A stretch of 8,627 bases of DNA from DHVE2 group archaeon (lineage in GTDB: Archaea; Thermoplasmatota; Thermoplasmata; Thermoplasmatales; Aciduliprofundaceae), in assembly GCA_015522935.1 (NCBI GenBank), contig WALH01000091.1:1-8627 (forward strand), in the 5' to 3' direction. Under the pieces are notes generated by a model. That model worked only from the letters and a program-made list of their open reading frames with translations. It searched no databases and had not been told where the DNA came from. Shown in pieces: positions 1 through 6,378 of the stretch. The position numbers were made by a program, and so were the translations under genes. Positions within the stretch are counted from its first letter, which is position 1, and the number at the start of each line of letters is the position of its first letter.

Positions 1-2
1 AT

Positions 3-389
3 TTAGAAGAATACCACCGTGACCCATCTGGAGATTACGACGGTGATGGAACTCCCGACATCTACGACACGGACGATGATAACGATACCATTCCAACGGG
101 CGTGGAAGTGCAGAATCATCTTGACCCATTCAATCCCGCAGATGCGAATGGTGATTTAGACCATGATGGCATAAATAATGGAGCAGAACCCTATTACTGG
201 AATATCACGAGAAAACTCATCCTACAAAAAGCACTGGAATACAAGGGGCTTATACTGGTTGGATTGGAAACACTTAGGGATATGGAAATTGAAAATAGAA
301 ATATAAACCTGTTTGAATATGTGTTAAATGTGTATAGAGATAGGAGCGGAAACTGTGTGAAAATTCTTTTCTCATCCGAAATTGTTTAA
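3..389 (+). CDS. 3' end of a secreted protein with acidic calcium-binding (thrombospondin type 3-like) repeats
   Basis: The reading frame is open from the window edge, so the start lies outside. The first 60 or so residues are rich in Asp, Asn and Gly and contain DYDGDGTPD, DTDDDND and NGDLDHDGINNGAE. These match the DxDxDGxxD calcium loops of thrombospondin type 3/dockerin-like repeats, known from large secreted or surface proteins of archaea, where calcium stiffens a stalk. From roughly the PYYW stretch onward the protein loses this character. The last ~65 residues are ordinary mixed sequence with no membrane anchor or sorting signal, which is unusual for such a protein. The 3' part may have been replaced or frameshifted. 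An ATG-like internal start near 102 (GTG) would cut the repeat in two, so I do not accept it. The stop codon lies inside the TATA box of pyrD. Confidence 0.6.
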   Translation, partial: LEEYHRDPSGDYDGDGTPDIYDTDDDNDTIPTGVEVQNHLDPFNPADANGDLDHDGINNGAEPYYWNITRKLILQKALEYKGLILVGLETLRDMEIENRNINLFEYVLNVYRDRSGNCVKILFSSEIV

Positions 390-391
390 TA
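377..391 (+). promoter_or_regulatory. BRE/TATA promoter of the pyrD operon, leaderless
   Basis: A purine-rich BRE-like CCGAAATT is followed by the TATA box GTTTAATA (384-391), centred 26 nt before the pyrD ATG at 414. No Shine-Dalgarno sequence is visible between them (the stretch is T-rich), so transcription probably begins at the start codon itself. The TAA stop of the upstream frame (387-389) lies within the box. Confidence 0.6.
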
Positions 392-413
392 CGCTCACGC
401 TTTTTCATTACTT

Positions 414-1319
414 ATGCTTGAAACTGTGGTGTCAGGAATAAGATTTTCCAATCCCCTGCTCTTAGCGTCTGGGATTATGGATGAAACCGCAGACTCCATG
501 ATAAGAATCTCGAAGTCAGGTGCTGGAGGCATAGTGACGAAATCCATAGGAATGGAAGAAAGGGAAGGATATGAAAATCCTGTGGTTTACGAACTTCCCA
601 ATGGTCTTGGACTTTTAAACGCTATGGGGTTGCCAAATCCGGGCATAGAGAATTACAAAAATGAAATAAAAAATGCCCTGAAAGGGGGGGTGCCTGTTAT
701 AGGGAGCATTTTTGGAAAAGATGCGGGAGAATTCTTGTATTTATCAAAGAGAATGGAAGATTACGGAGTTCACGCTATTGAACTGAATCTTTCCTGTCCG
801 CATGCAAAAGGATATGGGATGGAGATAGGCGTGGATGAAAACTTGGTTGAGGAAATAGTGAACGAAGTGAAGAAAAGCGTAAATATTCCTGTATGGGCAA
901 AACTCACGCCTAACACCCATAAAATAGTGGATATTGCGAAAGCTGCTGAAAAGGCGGATGCCTTAGTGCTAATCAATACGGTTCGGGGAATGGCCATTGA
1001 TGTGGATGCCCGTGTTCCCGTGTTGAAAAATGTTTACGGGGGATTATCGGGCCCGTGCATAAAGCCTATAGGGGTTCGTGCAGTTTATGAGGTTTACCGT
1101 GAAACTCAAAAGGAAATAGTGGGTGTTGGTGGGATACTCAACGGAAGGGATGCTCTTGAATACATAATGGCCGGCGCTAAAGCGGTGCAGATTGGGACGG
1201 CTATATACTATCGCGGTGTGGGAGTCTTCCATGAGATAGCCAGTGAAATGAGAGAGTGGATGAAGAAAAACAAAGTATCCAAGATTAAGGAACTTGTTGG
1301 AATTGCACAGGTGAGGTAA
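414..1319 (+). CDS. pyrD: Dihydroorotate dehydrogenase, class 1B catalytic subunit (PyrD)
   Basis: This FMN enzyme oxidises dihydroorotate to orotate, the fourth step of UMP synthesis, in the cytoplasm. It is a 301-residue TIM barrel, the usual length for class 1B. The catalytic base is Cys128 in NLSCPHAKG; class 1 uses Cys where class 2 uses Ser. Other visible family elements are TKSI with FMN/substrate Lys43, the substrate loop NAMGLPNPG (69-77), WAKLTPN with Lys163, INTVRGM (187-193), GGLSGP (209-214), GVGGI (237-241) and the phosphate-binding IGTA (260-263). The adjacent pyrK gene, one base downstream, fixes it as the NAD-linked heteromeric 1B form rather than the fumarate-linked 1A form. 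The ATG is the first start after the TATA box and aligns with the normal N-terminus of the family. I see no defect. Confidence 0.95.
   Translation: MLETVVSGIRFSNPLLLASGIMDETADSMIRISKSGAGGIVTKSIGMEEREGYENPVVYELPNGLGLLNAMGLPNPGIENYKNEIKNALKGGVPVIGSIFGKDAGEFLYLSKRMEDYGVHAIELNLSCPHAKGYGMEIGVDENLVEEIVNEVKKSVNIPVWAKLTPNTHKIVDIAKAAEKADALVLINTVRGMAIDVDARVPVLKNVYGGLSGPCIKPIGVRAVYEVYRETQKEIVGVGGILNGRDALEYIMAGAKAVQIGTAIYYRGVGVFHEIASEMREWMKKNKVSKIKELVGIAQVR
1310..1317 (+). promoter_or_regulatory. Ribosome binding site of pyrK
   Basis: GGTGAGGT lies 3 nt before the ATG at 1321 and overlaps the last codons of pyrD. It contrasts with the missing site in front of pyrD and supports internal translation of a shared mRNA. 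Confidence 0.6.
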
Positions 1320-1320
1320 T

Positions 1321-2106
1321 ATGTACAGGGTCGTGGAGATTGAAGAGGTTCGTGATGAAGCGAAAGATGTAAAAACTTTCTTTTTCAGAGATACGTCCAA
1401 TCCGCAACCAGGGCAGTTTTATATGATATGGATCCCGCAGGTTGATGAGTTTCCAATGAGCATCTCGTACATTGGAGAGCTGAAAGGATTTACGGTGAAG
1501 AAAATCGGTAAGGGAACCACTAAGATGCATAGCCTCCAAAAGGGGGATAAACTCTGGCTCCGTGGCCCATACGGAAAAGGATTTAAAATAGAAGAAGGAA
1601 AAGCACTTGTGGTGGGAGGTGGCACAGGAATGGCTACCTTAGCTCCTCTTGCTGAAATGCTGGGCAATAAAGATATAATCATCGCCGCTAAAAGTGAGGA
1701 TGAGATAATATTCAGAAATCGATTTAAAGAAAATGTTTTCTTTGCTACAGATGACGGCTCTCTGGGGTTCAAAGGATTTGCCACAAAACTTGCGGAAAGG
1801 ATGATCGAGGAGGATGATTACAAAATAATATACACCTGCGGTCCGGAAATGATGATAAGGAAAATGGTGGATATAGCGAAGGAGAGGAAAATAAAGATTC
1901 AGGCCTCACTTGAGCGATATATGAAATGTGGGATAGGAATATGTGATTCCTGCACTATAAATGGATATAGAGTTTGCGTAGATGGCCCCGTCTTTAGTGA
2001 GGAAATTCTATTCAGTATGGATGATCTGGGGAGAAGATGGCGTGCAAAATCTGGAAAATCGATATCTAAGGAGGAAAACCATGATATTGGCGAAAAATCT
2101 CAATAA
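1321..2106 (+). CDS. pyrK: Dihydroorotate dehydrogenase electron-transfer subunit (PyrK)
   Basis: This is the FAD and [2Fe-2S] subunit that passes electrons from PyrD's FMN to NAD+. The N-terminal ferredoxin-reductase-like barrel (about 1-90) contains PGQFYMIWIP and FPMSISY (44-50), the flavin-binding stretch in the place of the RPxS motif. The nucleotide-binding half begins with VVGGGTGMATLAPLAE (97-112) and includes YTCGPEMM (171-178). The iron-sulphur ligands near the C-terminus are all present: Cys203, Cys208, Cys211 and Cys219 (CGIGICDSC, then C). After the usual end near DGPVF (221-225) there is a polar tail of about 36 residues. The tail's last nine codons overlap the start of the next gene in another frame. 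PyrD upstream is the obligate partner. Confidence 0.93.
   Translation: MYRVVEIEEVRDEAKDVKTFFFRDTSNPQPGQFYMIWIPQVDEFPMSISYIGELKGFTVKKIGKGTTKMHSLQKGDKLWLRGPYGKGFKIEEGKALVVGGGTGMATLAPLAEMLGNKDIIIAAKSEDEIIFRNRFKENVFFATDDGSLGFKGFATKLAERMIEEDDYKIIYTCGPEMMIRKMVDIAKERKIKIQASLERYMKCGIGICDSCTINGYRVCVDGPVFSEEILFSMDDLGRRWRAKSGKSISKEENHDIGEKSQ
2068..2075 (+). promoter_or_regulatory. Strong Shine-Dalgarno deciding the start of the ABC ATPase gene
   Basis: AAGGAGGA sits 5 nt before the ATG at 2081. The frame is open further upstream to 1982, but that extension only reads through pyrK in another frame and has no such site. The start at 2081 is therefore preferred. Confidence 0.8.
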
Positions 2107-2776
2107 ATGGTACGGGAATTTACATGTTCTTCGTGATTTAAATATCGAAGTGGAAAAGGGAGAGATATTTGGATTGTTGGGCCCGAATGGAGCTGGAAAA
2201 ACAACGCTCATAAAGGTTCTAACCGGACAAACATCGGCGAGTGGAGAGGTGAAAGTTGGTGGAATAAACCCTATAACTGACCCTATAGGAGTTCGAAGGA
2301 TAGTGGGTATCGTGCCAGAGAGTGAGAGTGTACCAAATTACCTGACTGTAAGGGAGTATCTCTACTTTGTGGTTCGTATAAGAAAACTGCCTATAAAAAA
2401 GGTAGATGAGATGCTCGATGAATTTAATCTCAAGAAATATGAAAATAAGATATGCCGGGATTTATCAAAGGGTACAAAGCAGAGGCTCATGTTTGCTGTT
2501 GCTATTATGCACAATCCCCGCATTCTGTTTTTAGATGAGCCTTTCATCAATTTAGATCCAATTTATCAAAGGGAAATGAGAGAGTTAATAAAAGAGTATA
2601 TTGCGAGTGGGGGCACGATATTCATGGCCACACACATAATGGAGATGGCTGAAAAGCTCTGTACTAAAATAGGGATTATTATTGATGGAAAAATTGCAAA
2701 AATAGTACGGAACCCTCAGAATTTAGAAGAGGAATTTATGAAAGTGATAGGTGATGTTAATTTACTATCTCATTGA
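2081..2776 (+). CDS. ABC transporter ATP-binding protein (ABC-2/exporter type)
   Basis: This 231-residue protein is a single nucleotide-binding domain, the motor subunit of a membrane transporter. It has Walker A GPNGAGKT (34-41), VPE at the Q-loop (Glu80, as often found in ABC-2-type ATPases), the signature LSKGTKQR (128-135, a variant of LSGGQ), Walker B ILFLDEP (148-154), a D-loop-like INLD (156-159) and the switch His185 in ATH. All catalytic residues are present, so it should hydrolyse ATP. The closest general families are the CcmA/bacitracin-type exporters. The substrate cannot be told. The gene overlaps pyrK by 26 nt and the permease gene by 23 to 26 nt, which indicates one mRNA with coupled translation. 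The permease downstream is the probable partner. Confidence 0.9.
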   Translation: MILAKNLNKWYGNLHVLRDLNIEVEKGEIFGLLGPNGAGKTTLIKVLTGQTSASGEVKVGGINPITDPIGVRRIVGIVPESESVPNYLTVREYLYFVVRIRKLPIKKVDEMLDEFNLKKYENKICRDLSKGTKQRLMFAVAIMHNPRILFLDEPFINLDPIYQREMRELIKEYIASGGTIFMATHIMEMAEKLCTKIGIIIDGKIAKIVRNPQNLEEEFMKVIGDVNLLSH

Positions 2777-4106
2777 GGAGTACAGAAGGCACACTACAAT
2801 AGCGAGAAAATTCTCCTTTTTCATTTTCCCCATATACATAATTTTCTTCACGGCAGTTGGGGGTGCATTCATAGGAGACGTGCTGAAGATTTTCCCCTAT
2901 TCAAAGTTCATACTTTTGACTATGATCTCAACGTTTCTATACGGTTTTGGAGTTGGCTCTTTTGAGTTTCTTGGACGCTCACAGGAGGAAAATACCCTTT
3001 TAACAATCTCCCACATTTTTCCCATTACTTTAAGAGAATCCTATTTTTATGTGTTTTTGAGAGATTCTATTTACTACACTCTACTTTTTCTTGTACCTTC
3101 ATATGTGGGAATGATTATATCCATCCCATTTTCCGGGCTTTCTTTGATTCAGATATCATTTTTTACCCTCTCCATCCTCACATCCATGTTTCTGGGCTAT
3201 TCCCTTTCATATGCTCTTTTTCCTCTGCATCAAAGAGCACCAAAAATTTATTCTTCATCTCTTCTTATAATTTTAATATATGTTATCTCAGCCTATCTTA
3301 ATATTATCTATTTTCCTACAGTAGAGTTGCAGATAACTAAACAATGGATCTGGTTTTTAATCTCATTTATTGTAATCATCTCTTTTGCTGCCATAGGATA
3401 TGAGTTTGTATCAGAAAATAATAAAATTCCCAAAAAAAGTTACAGTTTTTCACTTCCAAAATATGAGAGGATATTCTCCGATACTATGCTTGCCAAGGAT
3501 ATGGAAGAGGTGGTTCGGGGAAATGTTGTTATCAAGGCTAGCATGACTTATTTCGTGCCAATGCTCTTGCTTTTTATATTTGTCAGGATAGTGAATTTGT
3601 CTTCGGGGAAATCAGTATACAATTCCCTTTCAATATCGGTAATGCTATCCATTTTTTCCACCGTAGTTTACTCATGGCTCACAATTATGGATAATCCTCA
3701 ATACCTCTCTTATCTTCCTTTAAGATCATGGAATCTGATAGGGGCACACATCAAAACTCATTTAATCGTAGTGTCTGCGATTTCTATACCGGTTATCATA
3801 TGGTTCAATTTATCCAATTCTCTCATGATTCTTCCCTCAATTTCCCTCTTCTACATAAATGCGTTCTATCTCCTCTCTCTCACCGCCTATCTCGCCGGGT
3901 ACAGAATAACAAGCATGCTCTTTGATCCGGAAATTGTTATGAAATTCAGTTTTTACAGCATAGTACCAGGAATGATTCTTGTGATATTCACACTTGGAAC
4001 AGATTTCTTAGATTACCTTGTATCTGCTACTGTTTCCGTGTTGGTTATACTCTTGGGAATTATTGTTCTGAGAAAAGCACAGGAAAGATGGGTATATTTT
4101 GATTGA
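2754..4106 (+). CDS. ABC-2-like transporter permease, 12 predicted membrane helices
   Basis: This very hydrophobic 450-residue protein has about twelve membrane segments, near residues 20-43, 52-72, 97-125, 130-157, 166-187, 197-218, 264-281, 291-311, 335-353, 357-383, 397-415 and 419-439. A hydrophilic loop at about 219-263 splits it into two six-helix halves, a layout like two fused ABC-2 permease halves. That layout agrees with having only one ATPase gene next to it. There is no signal peptide or catalytic motif. Family assignment rests on topology and position, since I do not recognise a specific family. The frame opens at GTG 2751 with ATG at 2754; the weak site GTGAT (2744-2748) is spaced 5 nt from the ATG, so I prefer it. 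The cargo is unknown. Confidence 0.75.
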   Translation: MLIYYLIEEYRRHTTIARKFSFFIFPIYIIFFTAVGGAFIGDVLKIFPYSKFILLTMISTFLYGFGVGSFEFLGRSQEENTLLTISHIFPITLRESYFYVFLRDSIYYTLLFLVPSYVGMIISIPFSGLSLIQISFFTLSILTSMFLGYSLSYALFPLHQRAPKIYSSSLLIILIYVISAYLNIIYFPTVELQITKQWIWFLISFIVIISFAAIGYEFVSENNKIPKKSYSFSLPKYERIFSDTMLAKDMEEVVRGNVVIKASMTYFVPMLLLFIFVRIVNLSSGKSVYNSLSISVMLSIFSTVVYSWLTIMDNPQYLSYLPLRSWNLIGAHIKTHLIVVSAISIPVIIWFNLSNSLMILPSISLFYINAFYLLSLTAYLAGYRITSMLFDPEIVMKFSFYSIVPGMILVIFTLGTDFLDYLVSATVSVLVILLGIIVLRKAQERWVYFD

Positions 4107-4125
4107 TATTTATGCGGGTTATAAA

Positions 4126-4140
4126 CGCAAAGTTTAATAT
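4126..4140 (+). promoter_or_regulatory. BRE/TATA promoter of the mscS gene, leaderless
   Basis: CGCAAAG followed by TTTAATAT (4133-4140) is centred about 26 nt before the ATG at 4162, with no Shine-Dalgarno between. The layout matches the pyrD promoter. The imperfect palindrome GCGGGTTATAAACGC (4114-4128) abuts it, but only four of its seven arm positions pair, so an operator is speculative. Confidence 0.6.
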
Positions 4141-4161
4141 AGGCAAATCGAATCTATATAA

Positions 4162-4983
4162 ATGCCGGATTTCCAGTTGGATCTGAGTTCACAGCTGCCT
4201 TACATAGGAATTTCGATTTTCGACATAATATTCGCCATAGTGGCGTTTATTGTTGGCTATATCCTGATTATACTAATCGTGAAAATTTTCAGAAAATCAC
4301 TCATGAAGACAGGTCTTTCACGCATACTAACAGAATTTCTATCTAAATTTCTCAAAATTTTGCTAATTGTGATTTTAATTCTCGCCATATTACCCATCCT
4401 GAACATAGATGTGAGCGCAATTGTTATCGGTATATCTGCCGTTATAGGTCTGATTTTAGGGTTTGGGATGCAGGATACCATGACAAATGTATTTGCGGGA
4501 TTCTGGTTAGCGGTACTAAAGCCCTTTGAAGTTGGGGATTACGTACAGGTAAACGGGATGGAGGGTTCTTTGAAAAATGTGGGGATTATGTCTACAGTTC
4601 TTTTAACGCCTGATAACAAATATATAATGATACCAAACACACTTGTTTGGGGTGCAAGCATAGTGAATTATACCAAAATGCCCACAAGAAGGGTCGCTGT
4701 GGATATAGGTATATCATATGAATCTGACTTGGATAAGGCTATTAAGATTTTAATGGATATAATGCTCAGAGACAACAGAATTTTAAAGAATCCCAAGCCA
4801 ACAGTAATTGTAAGTGAACTTGCTGACTCATCCATAAATCTTCAACTCAGAGCTTGGGTTAAAACGGAGAATTATTGGGATTTAAAGAATGATTTAACGA
4901 AGAAGATATTAAAAATATTGCCTGGGGAGGGGATTGAGATCCCCTATCCGAAAATGGATATACGCATAATAAAACCCCAGTAA
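4162..4983 (+). CDS. mscS: Small-conductance mechanosensitive channel, MscS family
   Basis: This 273-residue inner-membrane channel opens under membrane tension to release solutes on osmotic downshock. It has three membrane helices, at about 17-40, 63-80 and 86-118. The third is the pore-lining helix with GLILGFGMQDTMTNVF, followed by the family signature KPFEVGDYV (120-128). The cytoplasmic part contains the beta domain with the PNTLVWG-type motif and an alpha/beta C-terminal domain ending near IPYPKMDIRI. The length is close to E. coli MscS (286 residues). The gene stands alone: a promoter is visible upstream and another begins just downstream. It appears intact. Function is by family; ion preference cannot be read from the sequence. 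Confidence 0.93.
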   Translation: MPDFQLDLSSQLPYIGISIFDIIFAIVAFIVGYILIILIVKIFRKSLMKTGLSRILTEFLSKFLKILLIVILILAILPILNIDVSAIVIGISAVIGLILGFGMQDTMTNVFAGFWLAVLKPFEVGDYVQVNGMEGSLKNVGIMSTVLLTPDNKYIMIPNTLVWGASIVNYTKMPTRRVAVDIGISYESDLDKAIKILMDIMLRDNRILKNPKPTVIVSELADSSINLQLRAWVKTENYWDLKNDLTKKILKILPGEGIEIPYPKMDIRIIKPQ

Positions 4984-5012
4984 TCTTTAGTTTTATGAAA
5001 AATGCAGAAAAG

Positions 5013-5021
5013 CTTATATTT
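5013..5021 (+). promoter_or_regulatory. Putative TATA box of the broken surface-protein locus
   Basis: CTTATATTT is preceded by GCAGAAAAG, which would serve as a BRE. The box lies about 30 nt before the ATG at 5047, giving a predicted start of transcription a few bases before that codon. Confidence 0.45.
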
Positions 5022-5046
5022 GATGATTTCATAGTTATTTAACAGG

Positions 5047-5112
5047 ATGATTTCAATACCTTTCGTGGGAGTACTGAGAAGCGAAGTTCTTGAGAAGGCT
5101 GGATTACTATGA
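5047..5112 (+). other. 21-codon open frame behind a promoter; probable 5' remnant of a gene
   Basis: ATG at 5047 follows the TATA box at the expected distance and reads MISIPFVGVLRSEVLEKAG plus two leucines before TGA at 5110-5112. It is not a signal peptide and I do not recognise it. It overlaps the start of the surface-protein tail, which is in a different frame. The likeliest reading is the original first codons of a gene whose body was lost or frameshifted at or near this point. A genuine microprotein is possible but less likely. Confidence 0.35.
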
Positions 5113-5530
5113 TACAAATTCGGGTAGCCTTTTAAATACCGACCTGTGGTTTGCTAGCATATCAATAATCGATGGAACTGTAAGTCAGAAATACAGGCTT
5201 ACTTCGGGAAACAATTACTGGGAACAGGCACCTGCAATTGCGTGTTCAGGAAACAATATATATGTAATTTATTACAACTATTCAACATCGAGTAAGAATG
5301 CATACATAGATTACATAGAGTCATCAGATGGGACGTCATGGAGCTCCCCGGTGCATGTGAGTGATAATGCCACAGCCAACGATACTGCACCAGTTGCAGA
5401 TGTTTTTTCGGATGGGAATTATGATATTTATTTTGACAAGGTTCCAGAGTTCAACATGTATGCTCTCATTCCCCTTTTGATTACTTTACCCATCGTATTG
5501 AGACGTAAATGGAGAAGGGCAAATATTTAA
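5090..5530 (+). pseudogene. C-terminal remnant of a surface protein with propeller-like repeat and PEF-type C-terminal anchor
   Basis: The frame is closed upstream by TGA at 5075-5077, and its only early start is a TTG at 5090 with no ribosome site. The 146 residues lack a signal peptide. The body reads like part of a sialidase-type beta-propeller, with SSDGTSW resembling an Asp-box, and is rich in Ser, Asn and Tyr as in extracellular proteins. The end is diagnostic: VPEF (118-121), a hydrophobic stretch (about 123-137) and the basic tail RRKWRR. This is the tripartite layout of archaeal PEF-CTERM-type signals, which archaeosortases process. An exported protein without an export signal cannot work as such, so I call it the tail of a larger gene that lost its front by deletion or frameshift. 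The TAA stop overlaps the next gene's TATA box. Confidence 0.65.
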
Positions 5531-5531
5531 A
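5521..5531 (+). promoter_or_regulatory. TATA promoter of the KaiC-like operon, leaderless
   Basis: TATTTAAA (5524-5531) is centred about 27 nt before the ATG at 5555, preceded by the purine-rich GGGCAAA. No Shine-Dalgarno lies between. The stop codon of the upstream remnant (5528-5530) is inside the box. Confidence 0.6.
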
Positions 5532-5554
5532 TCCCATAGAAATATGTCTTTACG

Positions 5555-6373
5555 ATGAGAATACCCACATCTGTGAGTGCATTTGACACAATTGTGAATG
5601 GTGGAGTTCCGGCAGGCTCGGTGATAATTCTTGCTGGAGAACCGGGAGCCGGAAATTTAGAATTTGCTTACACATCAGCTGCAAAATTATCTCTCGCTCG
5701 AAGGGATAAGAGATTCAGAGAGTTTATGATTTCTGATTCTCCCGATATTTATATCCCCGAAGGAACGGTTTATATATCGTTCTCTCGAAGCGAAAGGGAG
5801 GTTCTGCGTTCCGTGGATTTGACTTTCAATAAAGATCTCGCTAAATCTTTTCAGGACAATCTCGAGTTCAGAGATTTTTCTGTGGAATTTTTCAGGAACA
5901 GCATAGTGCCACGACGGTGGGTGGCGAACAGTGCAGGGGAATTTTTTCGAAGAAAAGGTGACATATTAAGCGAATTTGTGAACTACATAGATTCTATTGC
6001 TGACGGAAAGATTGTGATAGTGGATTCCTTAACGGATCTTGTCACATCGCCTCGAATAGATTTGAAGGATTTGGTGGATGTTATAAAAGCACTCAGAAGA
6101 CAGGCAAAAGAGTGGAAAACAGTGATATATCTTCTTCTCACAGTTGGAATAGCAGATAAAAGAGATGAAATTCTTCTTTTCGATTCTGTGGATGGTGTAA
6201 TGGTTTTTGAGTGGTACTCTTCGCACAAATATTCAAAGAGATATCGTTATATGTATGTGCTGAAATTCACAGGACTTATGGCGCATTTGGAGGAGGAAAG
6301 AATTGCAAGGTTCAACACAACCTTAAATAGGAGAAATGGATTTGTAGTGGTGAATACTGAAAAAATAGGGTGA
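5555..6373 (+). CDS. KaiC/RecA-fold pseudo-ATPase with degenerate Walker A
   Basis: This 272-residue protein has the fold pattern of single-domain KaiC/Rad55-like proteins: SAFDTIVNGGVPAGS at the start, a P-loop position at 28-35, a Walker B-like IVIVDSLTDL (153-162, Asp157) and a KaiC-like C-terminal strand pair (KFTGLMAHL, then GFVVV). The P-loop reads GEPGAGNL, so the essential Lys is Asn34 and the Thr/Ser is Leu35. The catalytic EE pair that follows strand 2 in KaiC proteins is also replaced (SFSRSE, 75-80). ATP hydrolysis is therefore unlikely, although Walker B is kept. Relative to its neighbour it carries an insertion near residues 49-70 and a longer middle region (85-150). It is the first gene of a four-gene operon. 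The frame is intact over 272 codons, so this is a maintained protein and not a wreck. A scaffold or regulator of the active ATPase next door is my inference. Confidence 0.85.
   Translation: MRIPTSVSAFDTIVNGGVPAGSVIILAGEPGAGNLEFAYTSAAKLSLARRDKRFREFMISDSPDIYIPEGTVYISFSRSEREVLRSVDLTFNKDLAKSFQDNLEFRDFSVEFFRNSIVPRRWVANSAGEFFRRKGDILSEFVNYIDSIADGKIVIVDSLTDLVTSPRIDLKDLVDVIKALRRQAKEWKTVIYLLLTVGIADKRDEILLFDSVDGVMVFEWYSSHKYSKRYRYMYVLKFTGLMAHLEEERIARFNTTLNRRNGFVVVNTEKIG
6369..6373 (+). promoter_or_regulatory. GGTGA ribosome site choosing ATG 6379 over GTG 6370
   Basis: GGTGA lies 5 nt before the ATG at 6379 and contains the stop codon of the preceding gene. A GTG at 6370 is in frame but is part of this site. 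The same GGTGA recurs 4 nt before the ATG of the next gene (7064-7068). Confidence 0.65.
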
Positions 6374-6378
6374 TTGGT

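Noticed and set aside
682..688. Run of seven G in pyrD (and seven G at about 8088-8094 in the minus-strand gene), considered as phase-variable tracts
   Set aside because: Both are short, lie within intact frames of soluble proteins, and are readable as ordinary Gly and Pro codons.
1044..1539. Minus-strand open frames across the end of pyrD and the start of pyrK
   Set aside because: They are antisense to two firmly identified genes, have no ribosome site and show no recognisable domain.
1982..2080. N-terminal extension of the ABC ATPase
   Set aside because: It reads through pyrK's iron-sulphur region in another frame. The strong SD at 2068-2075 and the family's usual start favour 2081.
4151..4161. 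Second TATA-like stretch CTATATAA directly before the mscS ATG
   Set aside because: It is too close to the start to drive it, and the box at 4133-4140 has the correct spacing.
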